Shown: positions 23,617 to 36,415, counted from the first letter of the stretch. The stretch is 64,000 nt of DNA from Heliocidaris erythrogramma (GCA_025617745.1 CM046869.1:10187168-10251167); one strand, 5' to 3'. Numbers and translations are program-made. Notes: generated by a model not told the origin, from the sequence alone.

Positions 23617-25616
23617 GATAAATGTATAGGGAAATTGCATAATGCATATGTGACAAACTGCTTCAACTAATAAAGATAGTATAAACGTTTATTTTTAGAG
23701 CTCATTCAATTTCTCTAATATAGCTACACAATAAAACATGAAGAAAAAAAAAAACCACCGTAATAATTTTATTTAAAAAACTTTTTTAGTCAAGGACTAT
23801 TCACTTTACCTGCTTAATATTATTTACAAACACTACATATTACAATCTAGTCTTCAAAAACAAAGATTTTATTATTAAAAAAGAAATTAGGAGAACCGCA
23901 ATTGGCAGTATTTTTCAACTTTCAACAATTCATAACGTTCTTAATTTTCTTGTCCGACTTATGATAAATTTCATTTATTTCTGTGTCTCTGATTTTCTGC
24001 GATTTTTATGAAGGTATGATTCGCGTTTGACAGATTTTAACTGGATTTTAACTTGGACGCACAGTCTAGGAAAAGCCATGGACAGCGATTAACCGAGAAA
24101 ACAAACATCAAGTGAAGTAGCTTTATATACTATACAAAATAATACAATTTGGAGATACGCCCATTTTACCCCAAACTTTTGTTCAACTGACGAAAAATAT
24201 AAAATGACTAACAAGAAAACATTTCTCTTTTCAAAATGTTAAATTTTACTGATTGTAACTTTATAATATTTACGTCATTTCAAATCGTATTATGATCATG
24301 ATTATGGAATTAAATGAGAATGCACACTTCAACACCAGGATCCAGAGGACTTCCAGTTCGGATTAAGTTAAGTTAGCACTGTAAACAGTGATATTTGAAT
24401 TACTATTTCAGTCTCCTCACTACAAATTTAGTTCATTCTTGTCTTTAGCGACACAGTTGGCATATTTTTCTGATTACCGATATGAATTTTGTAAGTGAAT
24501 CTCAATATAAACATCGAAAAGCACAATTCGGTAACTTACGCTCTGCTATATTTTTAAATTTGTATTATCAATATGTACCCATGATTGTGCAATTTGTGCA
24601 AATATCTGTACAAACCCTGTTCGTCACTGCAAAATATAGTTTTTTTGTTTGTTTGTTTTTTTGCAAATCGTCATTATTTTTCATTCCCGAGTGAATTTCA
24701 CACAAAAGATCTAACTCGGAAGCCAAATAAGGGAACGACCGCGTATTTGCTCTTCAGCTTTTCCATTTTTTCCCCAAACATTATCTATTATGTTCATCGA
24801 CGCGACCGTGACAAGCATGATAGACCAGTTCACATATATAGTGCAATTTCCCCCAAGTGCCGAGACATGAAAATCTGCAATCGCCTATATATAGTGCGTT
24901 CCTTATTATGCATATTGTATGTTGCCATGTCAGGTATAGGTGTCATATTGAATTCGGGTGGTTAAGATGAAGTATTTTTCAGATAATGTAAAGAACTTGG
25001 CATATCAAATAAAGAACTTGATTTATGAAGAAAAAATTTGCATAATTATGAAATATAAAACTTTGTGAACGGGTATGTTCCAAGGACAGAAATATCATGA
25101 GGACCATATCACAATAATGTGACAATGGACTATTGTGAGAAACAGACGTATTACAGTGAAATAGAAATGAGAGAGAGAGAGAGTGCAAAATAGTGAAAGA
25201 GTAATGATTTCTATTCAAGTTGCAACTTGTTGGTGTTTCGAAACGTCACATGAAAGAGGGATAATCATTTGTGTTACACTCGTTTTTCACCGACCTTTCA
25301 TTTTTATTGAAATAATTATGTACTCTCCCTACCAAAATAATGAATGAATACCGGTAATGATAAGAAGGAAAAAATCAAGTGATCACTGATGTCACTCCGC
25401 GCCGGAGTGAAAATCCACTCTTTTCGTTTTTGAGAGCACTAGATAAGCACTCGATATTTAGTCCTAAAAAGTGATGCTGAAGGGTCTCCCTGGAGGAGTG
25501 AAAACAAAGTGAAAATTCATTCTTCTTTCAGAAAGATGTTTATATAGATATTTTTCAAAGTATCTTTTTTAAAGTGTTTTACAAACCTACATGGGGTAAA
25601 ATAAAATTTACATTAT
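23617..25616. other. No gene recognised
   Basis: AT-rich intergenic DNA. No exon, RNA gene or terminal repeats were recognised on either strand. Confidence 0.5.
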
Positions 25617-26031
25617 CAGGGCGGCATCCAGGATTTTGTAAAAGAGGGGGCACGGAGCAGGAAAAGTACACAATTAAGGAGGCATTTTTTTAACTGTGTA
25701 CTTACGGTATGCCAGTTGGTTTAAAAGGGGGGGGGCTGCCGATTCTCCCCTAGAGAGAGTTCCGTATTTTTTCTTCTCGCCAGCCCTCCCGAAAGTCGCT
25801 CAGTTGGGGAGGGGGGAAGGAGGGGGGGGGGGGGGATGGCGAGACAATTTCTTCTCACCAGCCATCCAAAAGTCGTTCAGGGGGGGGGGGGGATTATCAG
25901 ATTTTATGGGGTCCACTTTTCCTCCCATAAGCAAAAAAAAAAAAAAAAAGGGTTATCAGTTCTAAAAAGGGGGTCACAATGTATAATTTCCATTCAAAAG
26001 GGAGGGGGACCAGCCGGGATCCGTCTTTTTA
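25617..26031. mobile_element. Diverged G-rich hAT-like MITE
   Basis: Starts CAGGGCGGCATCCAGG and ends near GGGATCC. It contains several G-runs and degraded versions of the family segments. The target duplication was not discerned. Confidence 0.5.
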
Positions 26032-26279
26032 ATATCATATTAGAAAAGTCCAAACGCACCCTTTCGGCAAAACCGGGGGGGGGGGGGGGGGCTTTGTACG
26101 AATGGTGGCGTTCCAGTCGACGGGACGCTAACCACCCTTTTGGTACAAGCCAAACTTTAGGAGGCGAAATCTTCACAGTGCCTTAGTATTGCTAGTATCT
26201 TGCTATTTATCAACAAAACTTGACGAAATCTGACTTATATAGTTTTTGAGGGCCTACCAAAACTCTACATGACCTTTAA

Positions 26280-26563
26280 ATAATAATAATAATAATATTG
26301 GATATTTATATAGCGCTCATATCCACCATGAATGGTGCTCAAGGCGCTCCAATATTACCCCGGCTCTAGCTAGGCTACCGAAATCGGTGCTCACAGCATT
26401 CAAGGAATTAATTCCTGCCGGTACCCATTTAACACCTGGGTGGAGAGTGGCAAATGTAGATTAATGTCTTGCCAAAGAACAGTAGTGCCGCGCCGGGGTT
26501 CGAACCCACGACCTTCCCATCTTCAGTCAAGTGTTTAAACCACTCGACTACGACACCTCTACA
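26280..26563 (-). repeat. tRNA-derived SINE with LINE-like tail
   Basis: On the minus strand, box B GGTTCGAACCC and an upstream box-A-like GTAGTCGAGTGG form the head at 26563-26500. The body ends GAGCGCTATATAAATATCC plus ATT repeats, a 3' tail type shared with L2/CR1-like LINEs. Complete with internal promoter. Confidence 0.75.
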
Positions 26564-27509
26564 TAAAACAACTCTTTAGTTCAAGAAGAAAGTTCAAACT
26601 AGAGAACGTCCACACAAGAATCAATAAAATCGGACATGATAAGGACCCCGGGGGGGGGGGGGGGGGACACTCGACCCCCAGAGTGGCAGGTATGTGCCGC
26701 TAGAGATGGCAAGACAAAAAAGGGGGCTTCGGAACTAGCGTATCATGAAAAGGATGCTGGTCTTCGGAACTACTAACATTTTGGAAAAGGGGGTCTTTGG
26801 AACTGGATTACAATAATTATAAACATGATATGGAACTGGTTCCCACAAGCTCTATTAGCTATCATAACTGTAGCGAAATATTGAACACTTTTTTAGTGAT
26901 TTTAGTACTTTCACAAATCAACTGCATGCTGTTGAGACTCTTTTCCATGCATGGGCAGCGGAACCGCCCCCCAACTTTGTTGAGTAGACACGTTTATAAA
27001 ATCTCGGAAGAAATGTTCGAAAATTGTCATGAATGAAATCAAATCCCCCCCCCCCTCACTTTCAAAAGCGCTCCGCGGCCCCTCACATGTATTTGCCAAA
27101 TTTGAATTGTGAACACGGCATAGGCCTACTCAAGACTTCTAATAGAAATGTACTTGATTTGAGGATATTTCCTGCATAATATTTTGGTCAGTAGGCCTAC
27201 TTATACAATGTCATTTAACAATGTAAGAAAAACATTATTTGAACCCTTAGATTGGAAACATTACGATTAGAATAGATTCAGTAGAGCATTTCCTTTTAGA
27301 CCTGCATGCAATTATTATTCGGTATATCTTTTGAAACTATGTACCTTACCTCAGCAAATCTGTCAAGTATCAAGCCCGTAAAATAGGATTTTCACAAGTG
27401 TAAAGAGATATAAACACAAAAACCTAGTAGAGCACAACTCCTGGTTATGGGTAGATTACGCAATTATAATGACTCCCAATCCATGATCGGCAATACGGGT
27501 AGCTTCATG
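26564..27509. other. No gene; one G-run segment
   Basis: A G-run at about 26649-26665 followed by CTTCGGAACTA repeats (26730-26800). No gene was recognised. Confidence 0.5.
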
Positions 27510-27705
27510 CAGGGGCGCATCCAGGATTTTATAAAAGAGGGAGGCACAACATTAATTTTAGAAAAATTCTGTGACAGAAAGAAAGAAAGAAAGAAAAAAT
27601 CATCAGTTTTAAAGGGGGGGGGGGGGGGACACAATGTACAAAATGAGGGTGGGGGTACGGGCCGGAAGTGCCCCCCCCCCCCCCCCCCCCCGCCATGCGC
27701 CACTG
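27510..27705. mobile_element. G-rich hAT-like MITE
   Basis: CAGGGGCGCATCCAGG at the left and, inverted, CAGTGGCGCATGGCGG at the right, with G- and C-runs inside. Flanks GCTTCATG and GCTCACCC match poorly, so the insertion duplication is lost or the right flank was replaced. Confidence 0.6.
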
Positions 27706-27713
27706 GCTCACCC

Positions 27714-27901
27714 TAGTTTGCAGACACAAACCCTGTTCATTCGTAAAGGAGTGTCTGCACTGTAAGACTACCATATAGGCCATGTACTGTAGCTGCTCCT
27801 GACACATATTGACACGACTAGTAGGTAGCTGGGTTAGGCTTCTCTCAAGACACAATGATTTTCTGATAAAGTGTCAAATTAGAGTCTGGGCTTGCAGACT
27901 A
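27714..27901 (+). mobile_element. TAGTTTGCAG MITE, copy 1
   Basis: 188-bp copy of a four-member family in this window. Ends TAGTTTGCAGACACAAACCC and, inverted, TAGTCTGCAAGCCCAGAC. No matching target duplication flanks this copy. Confidence 0.7.
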
Positions 27902-28300
27902 AGCGCGGCGCGCGCCACGTCACGTCAAATCACCAGTCGACGCGTCAAGTACAAGGCTCGGAGACGGGGAATTCCCAATAATTTCGCCGATGCCATGAAC
28001 CGCCTGCTTTGTAGTGCGATATAAGTGCATGGGAAATGAAATGGAAGTCAGCGTACAACACAACCCGGAACTCATCGCGTAAAAACAAGGAACGTCACTC
28101 GTCGCGTCGCGTCGGTTGCCTTTATTCATCTGGGGGCCGGGGCTGCACAAAATCAGTCAGCACTGGTATACGGTATCAATCAAAGCCTGACTGATGCTGG
28201 TGGGGGTTGCATACAGACGCGAGATATATTTAGTCAGTGGGCGGACGGAGTGCATGCTTTCAAATCTGTGAATAGGTGGATTGGCGGGAAGTATTTTCGG
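27902..28300 (+). promoter_or_regulatory. CpG-rich segment, candidate promoter/5' exon of the caspase
   Basis: The segment is strikingly CpG-rich in an otherwise CpG-poor region. It carries CACGTCACGTCA (CRE-like half sites), the palindrome GGGAATTCCC at 27967-27976 (fits the NF-kappaB consensus) and tandem GTCGC units at 28100-28115. A good splice donor, TCG|GTAAGT, lies at 28300. No ATG-initiated conserved frame is seen. It lies 10.6 kb upstream of the caspase ATG, whose first coding exon has its own acceptor, so a non-coding first exon here is plausible but unproven. Confidence 0.35.
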
Positions 28301-30574
28301 TAAGTCTAAATACATGTATGGTACATGTAATTGACTTGTTGTCAGCTTTAATTATTGTTGTCATGCCGCCATTGTCGATCATGCCGCTAATCGACATGAT
28401 CGATTTCCACAATGTTGTTACTTGAGGGGAGATGGGGGAGATTTATTCCACGATTAGGCCTGATTTCCAAGATCAAGTCCATTTGGGGACGAAAATTGAC
28501 AGTTGAATAATCAATAAGATCAACTTTGTCTGTGAATTCAGAATTGATTGAATCATTAAATCAGACAATGAGAAAAGATTATTGTCGTAGCTGTTAAACT
28601 TTTTATTCAGTAACGTTAGAATCTAGAAATCTAGATTATAAATATAATTGGCATTTTTTGTCATGTCAGTTTTGTTAGTGTCTCTCTTCATAGGTCATGT
28701 ATCATGACTCGTGTCATGGTAATTCACTAATTGATGTCTTTGTTGATAATTGATTAGATGTCATGTCATGTGAACTAGTACTTGTGTGATTTTGGTATGA
28801 AAACTGGTGTGATATTTGTCACTTTTTGTCAGAGGTAAAATGTCAAGAGGTACATTATAAGTCAGAAATGACAGGGAAAATACCAGTGAGGTAAAAATGT
28901 CAGGGTAAAAACTAAAAATATCAGATGTAAAATGTCAGTGAGGTAAAAATATCAGAATTCAGATGTAAAATGCTAGAGGTAAAAATATCACAGATACGGT
29001 CGTGTGTCATGAGTTGGTCCCCTTTTTGCCTTTAAAGGTAATTTTAGCTTAATTCTGTGACTCATTTTTAACTTTAAAAGCCTATATCTCCTTGTAAAAT
29101 AACCAACCTTTGACAGAATAAGTATAAATTGCCTAGCTGACAGGAAATTACACAAGGAATCTAAATATGCATTCAAAATTGACATAATGTGTAGATAAAA
29201 AGAGTTTAATGGACTTGAAAATTATATATTTTTTTAATCTTATTGTTTCCATCATAACTTTTTCTTAGGCCCTCATATGGCAATAAAAATGTTATATTCT
29301 AAAAAAATTGATGCAGATCCTTACAATAATGTATAAAATTGTCTAGGGTTTATGATTGTGTAATAATGAAAAAAAAATCACCAAAACATGAAAAATTCAG
29401 TTTTTTACACCATTTGTTATTGCATGCATCTAGCCATACATACTTTTCAATAAGACAGTAAAGATGAGTAAGATAGCTTTAATTTGGTACCGAATTTGTA
29501 CCCATATGACAAGTTTTAATTGACAGAAATAATATTTTCCCCAAAATGCTAACAAAATCAAAATTATCCACTGACATTGGACTAGATGTTAGAAAAGCAT
29601 TTTGACACATTTGATGGCTTATAACTCCAAAGCTATAACTCTATCTCAAATTGAGGTTTTCACATTGTAAAGCTGAAGGATACCAAGTAACTTGGAGTAA
29701 GTTTTATGAAATATCCTTCATCAATATTCTCACCATAATGTTCTGATTATCAAATTAGATTTTCACTTTTTGAAAACTCAAGGCCACAAATCTGTGTGTA
29801 TCAGTAATTAATTCAGAACACAACAATACCATAGTGTCTGGCTGCCTATTTTGCCAAACTTTTGCTATCCAGTGTCATTAATGATTTGTGACTGGGTTAA
29901 AAGAGATGCTCTGGAGCTTCACCTGGAATGCACAATAACAATTGTGCTCGGAATTAATTATTGATACACACAGATTTTTGTGGCCTTGATTTTTTTGAAA
30001 GACAAAAATTAATTGAAAATTCACAACATTGTTTTATTAATAGTAAACAATGAAACAGACATCATGACACTCCAGTTAAATTTGGCAACCTCCAACCTTA
30101 CAATGTTAAAACCTCAGTCTGATACAAGCTACAACATTTAAGTTCTTAATGATCAAAATTGTAACATATCTTTTTAAAGACCTACTGTTTGCAGTGCCAG
30201 TCTTGAACTAATTTCTTGGTATTTCAATTCCATACACTACTTTTGCCCAGTCAACCTTACATTTTAATCACAAGATAATAAAGTTGAGTATGTAATCTTT
30301 AATTTGATACCAAATTTGTATTCATTTGCCAAATTTTGACAAAGATATAAATGTAAACATTTTTTCGAAAAAAATTGCATTACAATGTGAATTTTCCTAT
30401 TGACCACCCCTAGTCTCCTAAGTTCAGAATGTTATACATGTACATGTAACTCCAATTCTATATATAGTACATAGACAACTATTTCCAAGGAAAACTATCC
30501 TTTAGACAACAACCCCATGCACCTTTGAAAACTAGGAAAGTTGTCCCTTCAATAGACAATTATCCCTTGGAACT
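28301..30574. other. No gene; repeat-like intergenic or intronic DNA
   Basis: A short minisatellite of AGGTAAAAATGTCAG variants lies at 28830-28990. An inverted pair (about 29780-29840 and 29935-30000) shares CAAGGCCACAAA and TCTGTGTGTATCA. A direct pair at about 29455-29550 and 30275-30370 shares CTTTAATTTGGTACC-type sequence. No exon was recognised. Confidence 0.5.
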
Positions 30575-31100
30575 TAGTTTGCAGGCACAAACCCTGGTCA
30601 GTCATAAAAGAGTGTCTGCATTACAAGACTACAGTAGGCCATGTACTCCAGGTGCTCCTGACCTATATTGACACGACCAGGCCAGAAGGTACCTGAAATA
30701 GGCTTCTCTCAAGACAATGATTTTCTGATAAAGTGTCAAATTAGGATCTGTGTCTGCAGACTACTTGGAACTGTTCCCCCCCCCCCCCCCCCCCCCCCCC
30801 CCCCGAGGAAAATCATCCCTTTTAGCCTTGGAACACTTTTCCCTAAGAAAATGACCCCTTAGATATCTCCACCTTGGACAACAATTCCCAATGAATATTA
30901 CCCCTTAGACAATTATCTCCCGGAAAGCAATTCCCCATCCAGAAAAATTAACCCCTACAATACATACTTCCCCAGGACAGCTATTCCCTAGGAAAATTAC
31001 CACCTAGACAGCTCACTCTTGGACAACTACATGTATTCCCTAGGAAAATTAACCCTTGGAAAGCTTCTTCCTATTAAATTACCCCTTGGAAAACGACCTC
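30470..31100. repeat. Degenerate GGACAA/CCCC short-repeat array
   Basis: Repeated variants of CCCCTTAGACAA and GGAAAATTACC with a period near 20 bp, interrupted by the MITE at 30575-30763. A C-run of about 30 lies at 30776-30804. The same type of array recurs at 39345-39670. Confidence 0.7.
30575..30763 (+). mobile_element. TAGTTTGCAG MITE, copy 2, perfect 9-bp TSD
   Basis: 189 bp, ends TAGTTTGCAGGCACAAACCC and CTGCAGACTA. It is flanked by CTTGGAACT on both sides (30566-30574 and 30764-30772), a perfect 9-bp duplication. The element is non-coding. A 9-bp duplication points to Mutator- or Merlin-type transposases. Confidence 0.85.
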
Positions 31101-31101
31101 T

Positions 31102-31355
31102 TTAACCCCTTCCATGCCACCAGACTTTTGAGCAAATTAAATGTCAAAAATGAAATTTCAAGAGTTAAATATTAACTTTCAAAGAGTATTTTCTCGAGAA
31201 AACTGGACAAAGTTATATTGCATAAGAATTAATAAAAATTATACTGATGGCACAGGTTTCTGTATGAGGAAGAATTTTCTGAGCCTACTAAAATGTTCAA
31301 CAGTAACACTCACAATTTTGGGCGGGATGGCTGCCCACGACATGGTAGGGGTTAA
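31102..31355. mobile_element. TTAA-flanked MITE
   Basis: Left TTAACCCCTTCCATGCC and right, inverted, TTAACCCCTACCATGTC. Both ends coincide with TTAA, the target of piggyBac and Kolobok elements. Non-coding, 254 bp, inserted in the short-repeat array. Confidence 0.6.
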
Positions 31356-31704
31356 TAAAACACTGACCCAGTTACCCTCAGAAAACTATCTCCATGTACT
31401 GGTTAATAACTCGAAACAAAACAATGAGGACCCTTTTTGTGGCGTTAAATAATTAATTTAATAGCCTGCATGTAGGGTGGGAATCCCATGTTCATTTCCT
31501 TCTATTTTTTCACAGGAAACGGTCAAACATACATGTAGTTTCACAACTGAGATGGAGGAAGTACTTGAACTCAAATTGAGAGAGCGAGAGTAGTCAAATA
31601 ATGAGGAAAAAAAATCAAGCGATCAAATTATGGTAACAAAATAGCATACATAACAGGAAGACATGCATGAAAGTATAAAATTGAAAAAATAAGATGAAAT
31701 CCAA

Positions 31705-31935
31705 TCAGCTCTGTGTGTGTGTGTGTGTGTGTGTGTTTGTGTGTAATTGAGTTTTGATAGGTCTATGTGAATCAATCAAATATGGTTATTTACATCTGGG
31801 ACGGACCTTTAACGTCACCATCCGAAAGAGGTCACTGAGATTTGGACCTGGGTCTGATCAGAGTCAGTTTGTAGGCGAATACACAGAGCTGGCCGTAGAC
31901 GTTACTGCCAGACCAACTCCTGATCCCTCATGAAC
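31705..31935 (-). repeat. SINE with (CA)n tail, copy 1
   Basis: On the minus strand, box-B-like GGTCCAAATCT is followed by TTTCGGATGGTGACGTTAAA, GATGTAAATAA and a CA tail (GT run at 31712-31743 on plus). The body matches the copy at 62135-62340, but the head at 31935-31840 differs from that copy's 7SL-like head. Confidence 0.65.
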
Positions 31936-32103
31936 ACATAGACGTGCTTTTGTACTTTGGATCTTATAAATCCACGTTTTAGCTTTGAAGCTTTTGAAAA
32001 CTTAACTTGAGGTTAAGTTTTTAAATTTTTATTTCAGAAGTATCTGTTCAAATTCTTTGGAACTTGGCATTACTCTTGGTAGGAATTGTCCCTATGTTAC
32101 CCT

Positions 32104-32785
32104 TGTAGTATTTTCCTCATCCTCACTTCATCTGTTCTTTAATTTCTCACTTTCACTTATTGTACAAAGTCATTTTGAGAGGACATTGCCCTTTATACCA
32201 GCAGTCACAACCACCCCTATGTTATCACATTTATCTATCAACAAGTGGTCAGCTGTATGGCCATGCCCATCGCACATTAATGACTCACCTTCAATTCAAG
32301 GATTTTCAACAATACTCCCTTTCTTCTTCATCCTGCTGCACTAGCAAGGGATAAGAACAAACACTTTTCATCTCCACCTTTGCTAGACACACTTCTCAAA
32401 GTTTTCTCATCGAGTGAACACGATAATTTGAGGATGTCATCTCTTCACTTGTTTCCTGCACTTCAATTGGAGCAATTTCTACAATTCTATACTGTACATT
32501 CTATACTCCATCATCTCACCTGGAGGAATTTCTATTTCATCATATTATTCTCTCCAATTCACTCAGGGAACAGTCCAAATCACGCTTGTGCTAGCCAAGT
32601 AGTTTTGTGATCATTTCTGTGGTGATACCTGTGTAAATATATATTTGAATCGGATTGTGCAATATTTGGAAACTTTTGGAATTTTGGAGGATCCATGTCC
32701 GGTTAACCCCTGCACGCATAAAGTCGGTAAGTGGTGATTGCTTCTTATTCCCATCTCGCCTTATAAGTAGCGACCAACCGCTACA
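32104..32785 (+). repeat. 5' LTR
   Basis: TGTAGTATTTTCC at the start, CCGCTACA at the end. It has the same length as the 3' LTR, and I saw no difference between them. The short open frames inside are also identical in both LTRs. Confidence 0.95.
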
Positions 32786-32786
32786 C

Positions 32787-32804
32787 TGGTGACCCCGACG
32801 TGAT
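32787..32804 (+). other. Primer-binding site, tRNA-Trp type
   Basis: TGGTGACCCCGACGTGAT starts one base after the 5' LTR. It is the exact complement of the conserved 18-nt 3' end of animal tRNA-Trp with CCA. Confidence 0.85.
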
Positions 32805-32912
32805 CTAAACCCGACCAACGTGCTGAGTAGCATTCATCCTTCGTCAAATTGTTTTCATTTATTGTCTTCCTTTCTTCATTTATATGGTCTGCTCATTTTT
32901 CATCTCCTCAAC

Positions 32913-33548
32913 ATGTCGACTGACAATCAAAATCACCCTACTTCTTCTACTCAGTCAACTCCTACCATTCAACAAATGCGAGCACAAATCTTACAGCTCT
33001 CAATTCTAATTCAAACTTTGACTTCACAGTCTCAAAAAAGTCAAACCAATAGGAGCAAAAGTAGTGAAGACAAATCATCACAGGATTCAAACCAAGCTAG
33101 CCAGTCCCGCTCACATCAACATGCTGGAGACTACTGTTACTACCACTGGCGTTTCGATTCTAAAGCCAACAAATGCGTACCACCCTGCAAATTCAAAAAT
33201 ATCTCTAACAACCAGGGAAAGAACAAATCTAATCTAGCAGCTACAAATCATACTGGCACGACACAAAATAGTCGCCTCTTCTACGTTACCGATAGGAAAA
33301 CTGGAATCCGATTTCTCGTAGACACTGGAGCTGAAGTGAGCGTTCTTCCTCCTTCAAAATCAGAGAAACATCACCCTTCTTCGAAATTTCATCTACAAGC
33401 AGTAAATCGCTCAAGTATTACTACTTATGGAGAGCGAAGCCTGACTCTCAACGTCGGCTTACGTCGAGCTTGCAGATGGATTTTCATCATTGCTGATATT
33501 TCCATGCCTATCTTCGACTCATCGATTCTATTACTAATCTATCAGTAA
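32913..33548 (+). pseudogene. Truncated Gag with protease
   Basis: The ATG at 32913 is chosen over an upstream in-frame ATG at 32820 that lies in leader sequence. Only about 70 residues precede a zinc-knuckle-like motif (CYYHWRFDSKANKCVPPC), so the capsid domain usual for this clade is missing. The retained stretch is the region normally just before the knuckle. The aspartic protease follows, with active site FLVDTGAEVSVLPPS. The frame ends at TAA soon after the protease core. The continuation lies in another frame from about 33515, implying a deletion near 33505-33520. Confidence 0.8.
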
Positions 33549-34990
33549 AAGGCATCCTTTCTTCTTCTCCTTCTATCAGTCCTATGTTTGTAAAGCCAGA
33601 CAGTCAAGCTGCTTACAAATCTCTTCTCAATCAATTCCCTGACATCACACGTCCTGTCTACAAGGAGGCAACAATCAAACATTCCGTCACCCATCACATT
33701 GAGACGAAAGGCCCTCCTGTTTCAGCCCGTCCTCGTCGCCTAGCAACCGACAGGTATACCATTGCAAAAGCTGAATTTGACCACATGCTAGAACTGGGTA
33801 TCATCCGACCATCCAGCAGCAACTGGGCATCCCCACTTCATATGGTGCCCAAGAAAACCCCTGGAGACTGGAGACCGTGCGGAGACTATCGGGCACTAAA
33901 CAGGAATACGGTTCCCGATAAATATCCAATCCCCCATCTTCAAGATTTCACCTCTGCCCTAGCAGGCAAACGAGTTTTCACAAAACTCGATCTCATACGA
34001 GCTTACCATCAGATACCAGTCGATCCCTCAGACGTACAAAAAACAGCCATCACCACACCCTTTGGGTTATTTGAGTTTGTGCGCATGCCTTTTGGGCTAC
34101 GCAATGCCGCACAAACTTTTCAACGATTTATTGATGAGGTAACCCGTGGTCTTCCCTTTGTGTACGCCTACATCGACGACCTCCTCATCGCAAGTGACAC
34201 ACCGGAGCAGCATGTACAACACCTGCAACTTCTCTTCACTAGACTTGCGAAATATGGAGTTGTCATCAACCCAGCCAAATGTGAATTTGGCGCATACTCC
34301 CTCACCTTTCTCGGCCATATCGTTGATGAGAACGGCATCCGCCCTCTTCCCGAGAAAGTCAAAGTCATCAACGATTTCCCTGTCCCTGATTCTCTACGCA
34401 AACTTCGCGAGTTTCTCGGACTCATCAACTTCTATCGACGCTTCATTCCCGATTGTGCAGCTACCACACAACCACTCACTGATCTCCTAGCATGCAAGCA
34501 GAAAAACAAGGCAATTCATCTCGACGAAGCAGCCATCCATGCATTCAACTCGGTCAAGACAGCATTAGCTAACGCTACACTTCTGTCACACCCTATGCCT
34601 AATGCCCCACTCTGCATTATGGTTGATGCATCAGATGTTGCTGTCGGAGGGGTGTTGCAGCAACTAGTTGACGATGACTGGCAACCCATCGCCTTCTTCT
34701 CCAAACGCCTGCAGCCAGCAGAGACCAGATATAGCACTTTCGGACGTGAACTTCTAGCTATCTACCTCACCATTCGTCACTTCAAGCATGCACTAGAAGG
34801 ACGGCAATTCTGTGTCTACACAGATCACAAACCCTTAATACATGCCTACAACTCTAGACCCGACAGGTATTCACCACGAGAAGTCCGGCATCTAGATTAC
34901 ATATCGCAATTCACGACTGATATTAGGCATGTTAGTGGCAGACACACTTTCCCGCATGGAAATCAACTCGCTGAAATCGTCTTCCACTAT
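33515..34990 (+). pseudogene. Pol: reverse transcriptase and RNase H
   Basis: RT core: [20 protein letters not shown], then [11 protein letters not shown], the catalytic YIDD at 34169-34180, and [13 protein letters not shown]. RNase H follows with [25 protein letters not shown] and YTDHKPL. The frame leaves homology near 34930-34940 and stops at 34993, while the rest of pol continues in the frame of the protease. A second frame-changing indel is therefore present. RT and RNase H motifs themselves look intact. Confidence 0.9.
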
Positions 34991-36332
34991 TGATTTCAAT
35001 GCCATCGCCACTGCTCAGGAGGATGACGAGGAACTCAGGCAACTCACTGCCACCTCGCTCAAACTCCAACCTCTACCACTCCCTACTTCTGACTCTACCA
35101 TTCTATGTGACACTTCAACTGCAAATCCTCGCCCTTACATTCCAGCCAAATTTCGGCGAGTTGTGTTTGATGCTCTTCACAACCTATCTCACCCCGGCAT
35201 CAATGCTACCCAAAAACTCATCACTGAGCGATTTGTATGGCCTGGAATCAACAAAGATGTCAGAAGTTGGACTAAAACTTGCGTACATTGTCAACGTTGC
35301 AAAGTACATCGTCACACCAAGGCACCGATAGGTACTTTCGCAACACCAGACGCTAGATTCAATCACATCCACATCGATCTCGTGGGACCCCTCCCTCCTT
35401 CAAATGGCAATGCATATCTCCTCACTTGTGTTGACCGTTTCACTCGATGGCCTGAGGCAATACCAATCCCCGACATATCAGCCGAGACTGTTGCCCGAGC
35501 TTTCATTTCACAGTGGGTATCTCGCTTCGGAGCTCCCTCAACCATCACAACCGACAGAGGACGACAATTTGAATCTTCTCTTTTTCAAGCCCTAACTCAT
35601 CTTCTTGGCAGCTCTCGGATTCGAACTACATCTTACCATCCAGCATCAAATGGACTTGTAGAGCGCTTTCATCGACAACTCAAAGCATCTCTCAAAGCTA
35701 CCACTAGTGCGAGATGGACTGAAACTCTCCCTCTCGTCTTGCTTGGAATCCGAACTGCAGTCAAATCTGATTTAGGTTGTTGCGCAGCTGAACTGGTATA
35801 TGGAACAACAATAAGATTGCCAGGTCAGTTTGTAGCGCCTAGTCAGAATGATTGTGATTTGGACCCTAGCAACTACATCCACCGACTACGGAGACAAATG
35901 CAGAACCTCAAACCTCAGCCCACCCGTGCTCAACAACGCAAACCACAGGTCCATCCTGATCTCACAACATGCACCCATGTATTTGTGCGACATGATGCAG
36001 TCAAGAAACCTCTCCAACCACCATACGACGGCCCATTCGAAGTCATCAGACGAACTGACAAGTTTTTCATCATCCAACTCAAAGGAAAACAAGACAGCGT
36101 CAGTCTCGACCGTTTGAAACCTGCTTACTTGGACTCGCCCGTCAAATCTACTACCAACCCTGGTCCAACACTCTCACAGGACCCTATACCTTCACATGTG
36201 CCTACTACACCAACCTCTCAGCCTCAACCTCCCTCTATCACTCCTCCTGCCAAGCCCGAAGTCAGACAAACTCGTTCCGGCAGAAGAGTACACTTTCCCA
36301 AACGCTATGTTCAAGTTTGGAATTTTAAATGA
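34929..36332 (+). CDS. Pol: integrase
   Basis: Begins with the RNase H tail VADTLSRM. It contains the zinc-binding HHCC (HNLSHPG...CVHCQRC), and the catalytic core with D in [11 protein letters not shown] in [10 protein letters not shown] and E in NGLVERFHR. The C-terminal region has [11 protein letters not shown] (GPF/Y module) and ends [14 protein letters not shown]. It is open for 467 codons but lacks its own start in the normal polyprotein, so it is a broken-off part of pol. Confidence 0.9.
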   Translation: MLVADTLSRMEINSLKSSSTIDFNAIATAQEDDEELRQLTATSLKLQPLPLPTSDSTILCDTSTANPRPYIPAKFRRVVFDALHNLSHPGINATQKLITERFVWPGINKDVRSWTKTCVHCQRCKVHRHTKAPIGTFATPDARFNHIHIDLVGPLPPSNGNAYLLTCVDRFTRWPEAIPIPDISAETVARAFISQWVSRFGAPSTITTDRGRQFESSLFQALTHLLGSSRIRTTSYHPASNGLVERFHRQLKASLKATTSARWTETLPLVLLGIRTAVKSDLGCCAAELVYGTTIRLPGQFVAPSQNDCDLDPSNYIHRLRRQMQNLKPQPTRAQQRKPQVHPDLTTCTHVFVRHDAVKKPLQPPYDGPFEVIRRTDKFFIIQLKGKQDSVSLDRLKPAYLDSPVKSTTNPGPTLSQDPIPSHVPTTPTSQPQPPSITPPAKPEVRQTRSGRRVHFPKRYVQVWNFK

Positions 36333-36415
36333 GATATTATTTAATTTCATTCGGACTACTTTCTCAATTAATTATCGACCGTTTCATTTTATTCAACGTT
36401 CTAGGAGGGGGCTGA

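Noticed and set aside
32104..32785. Small open frames in the LTRs as genes
   Set aside because: Identical in both LTRs, no domain, located in non-coding repeat.
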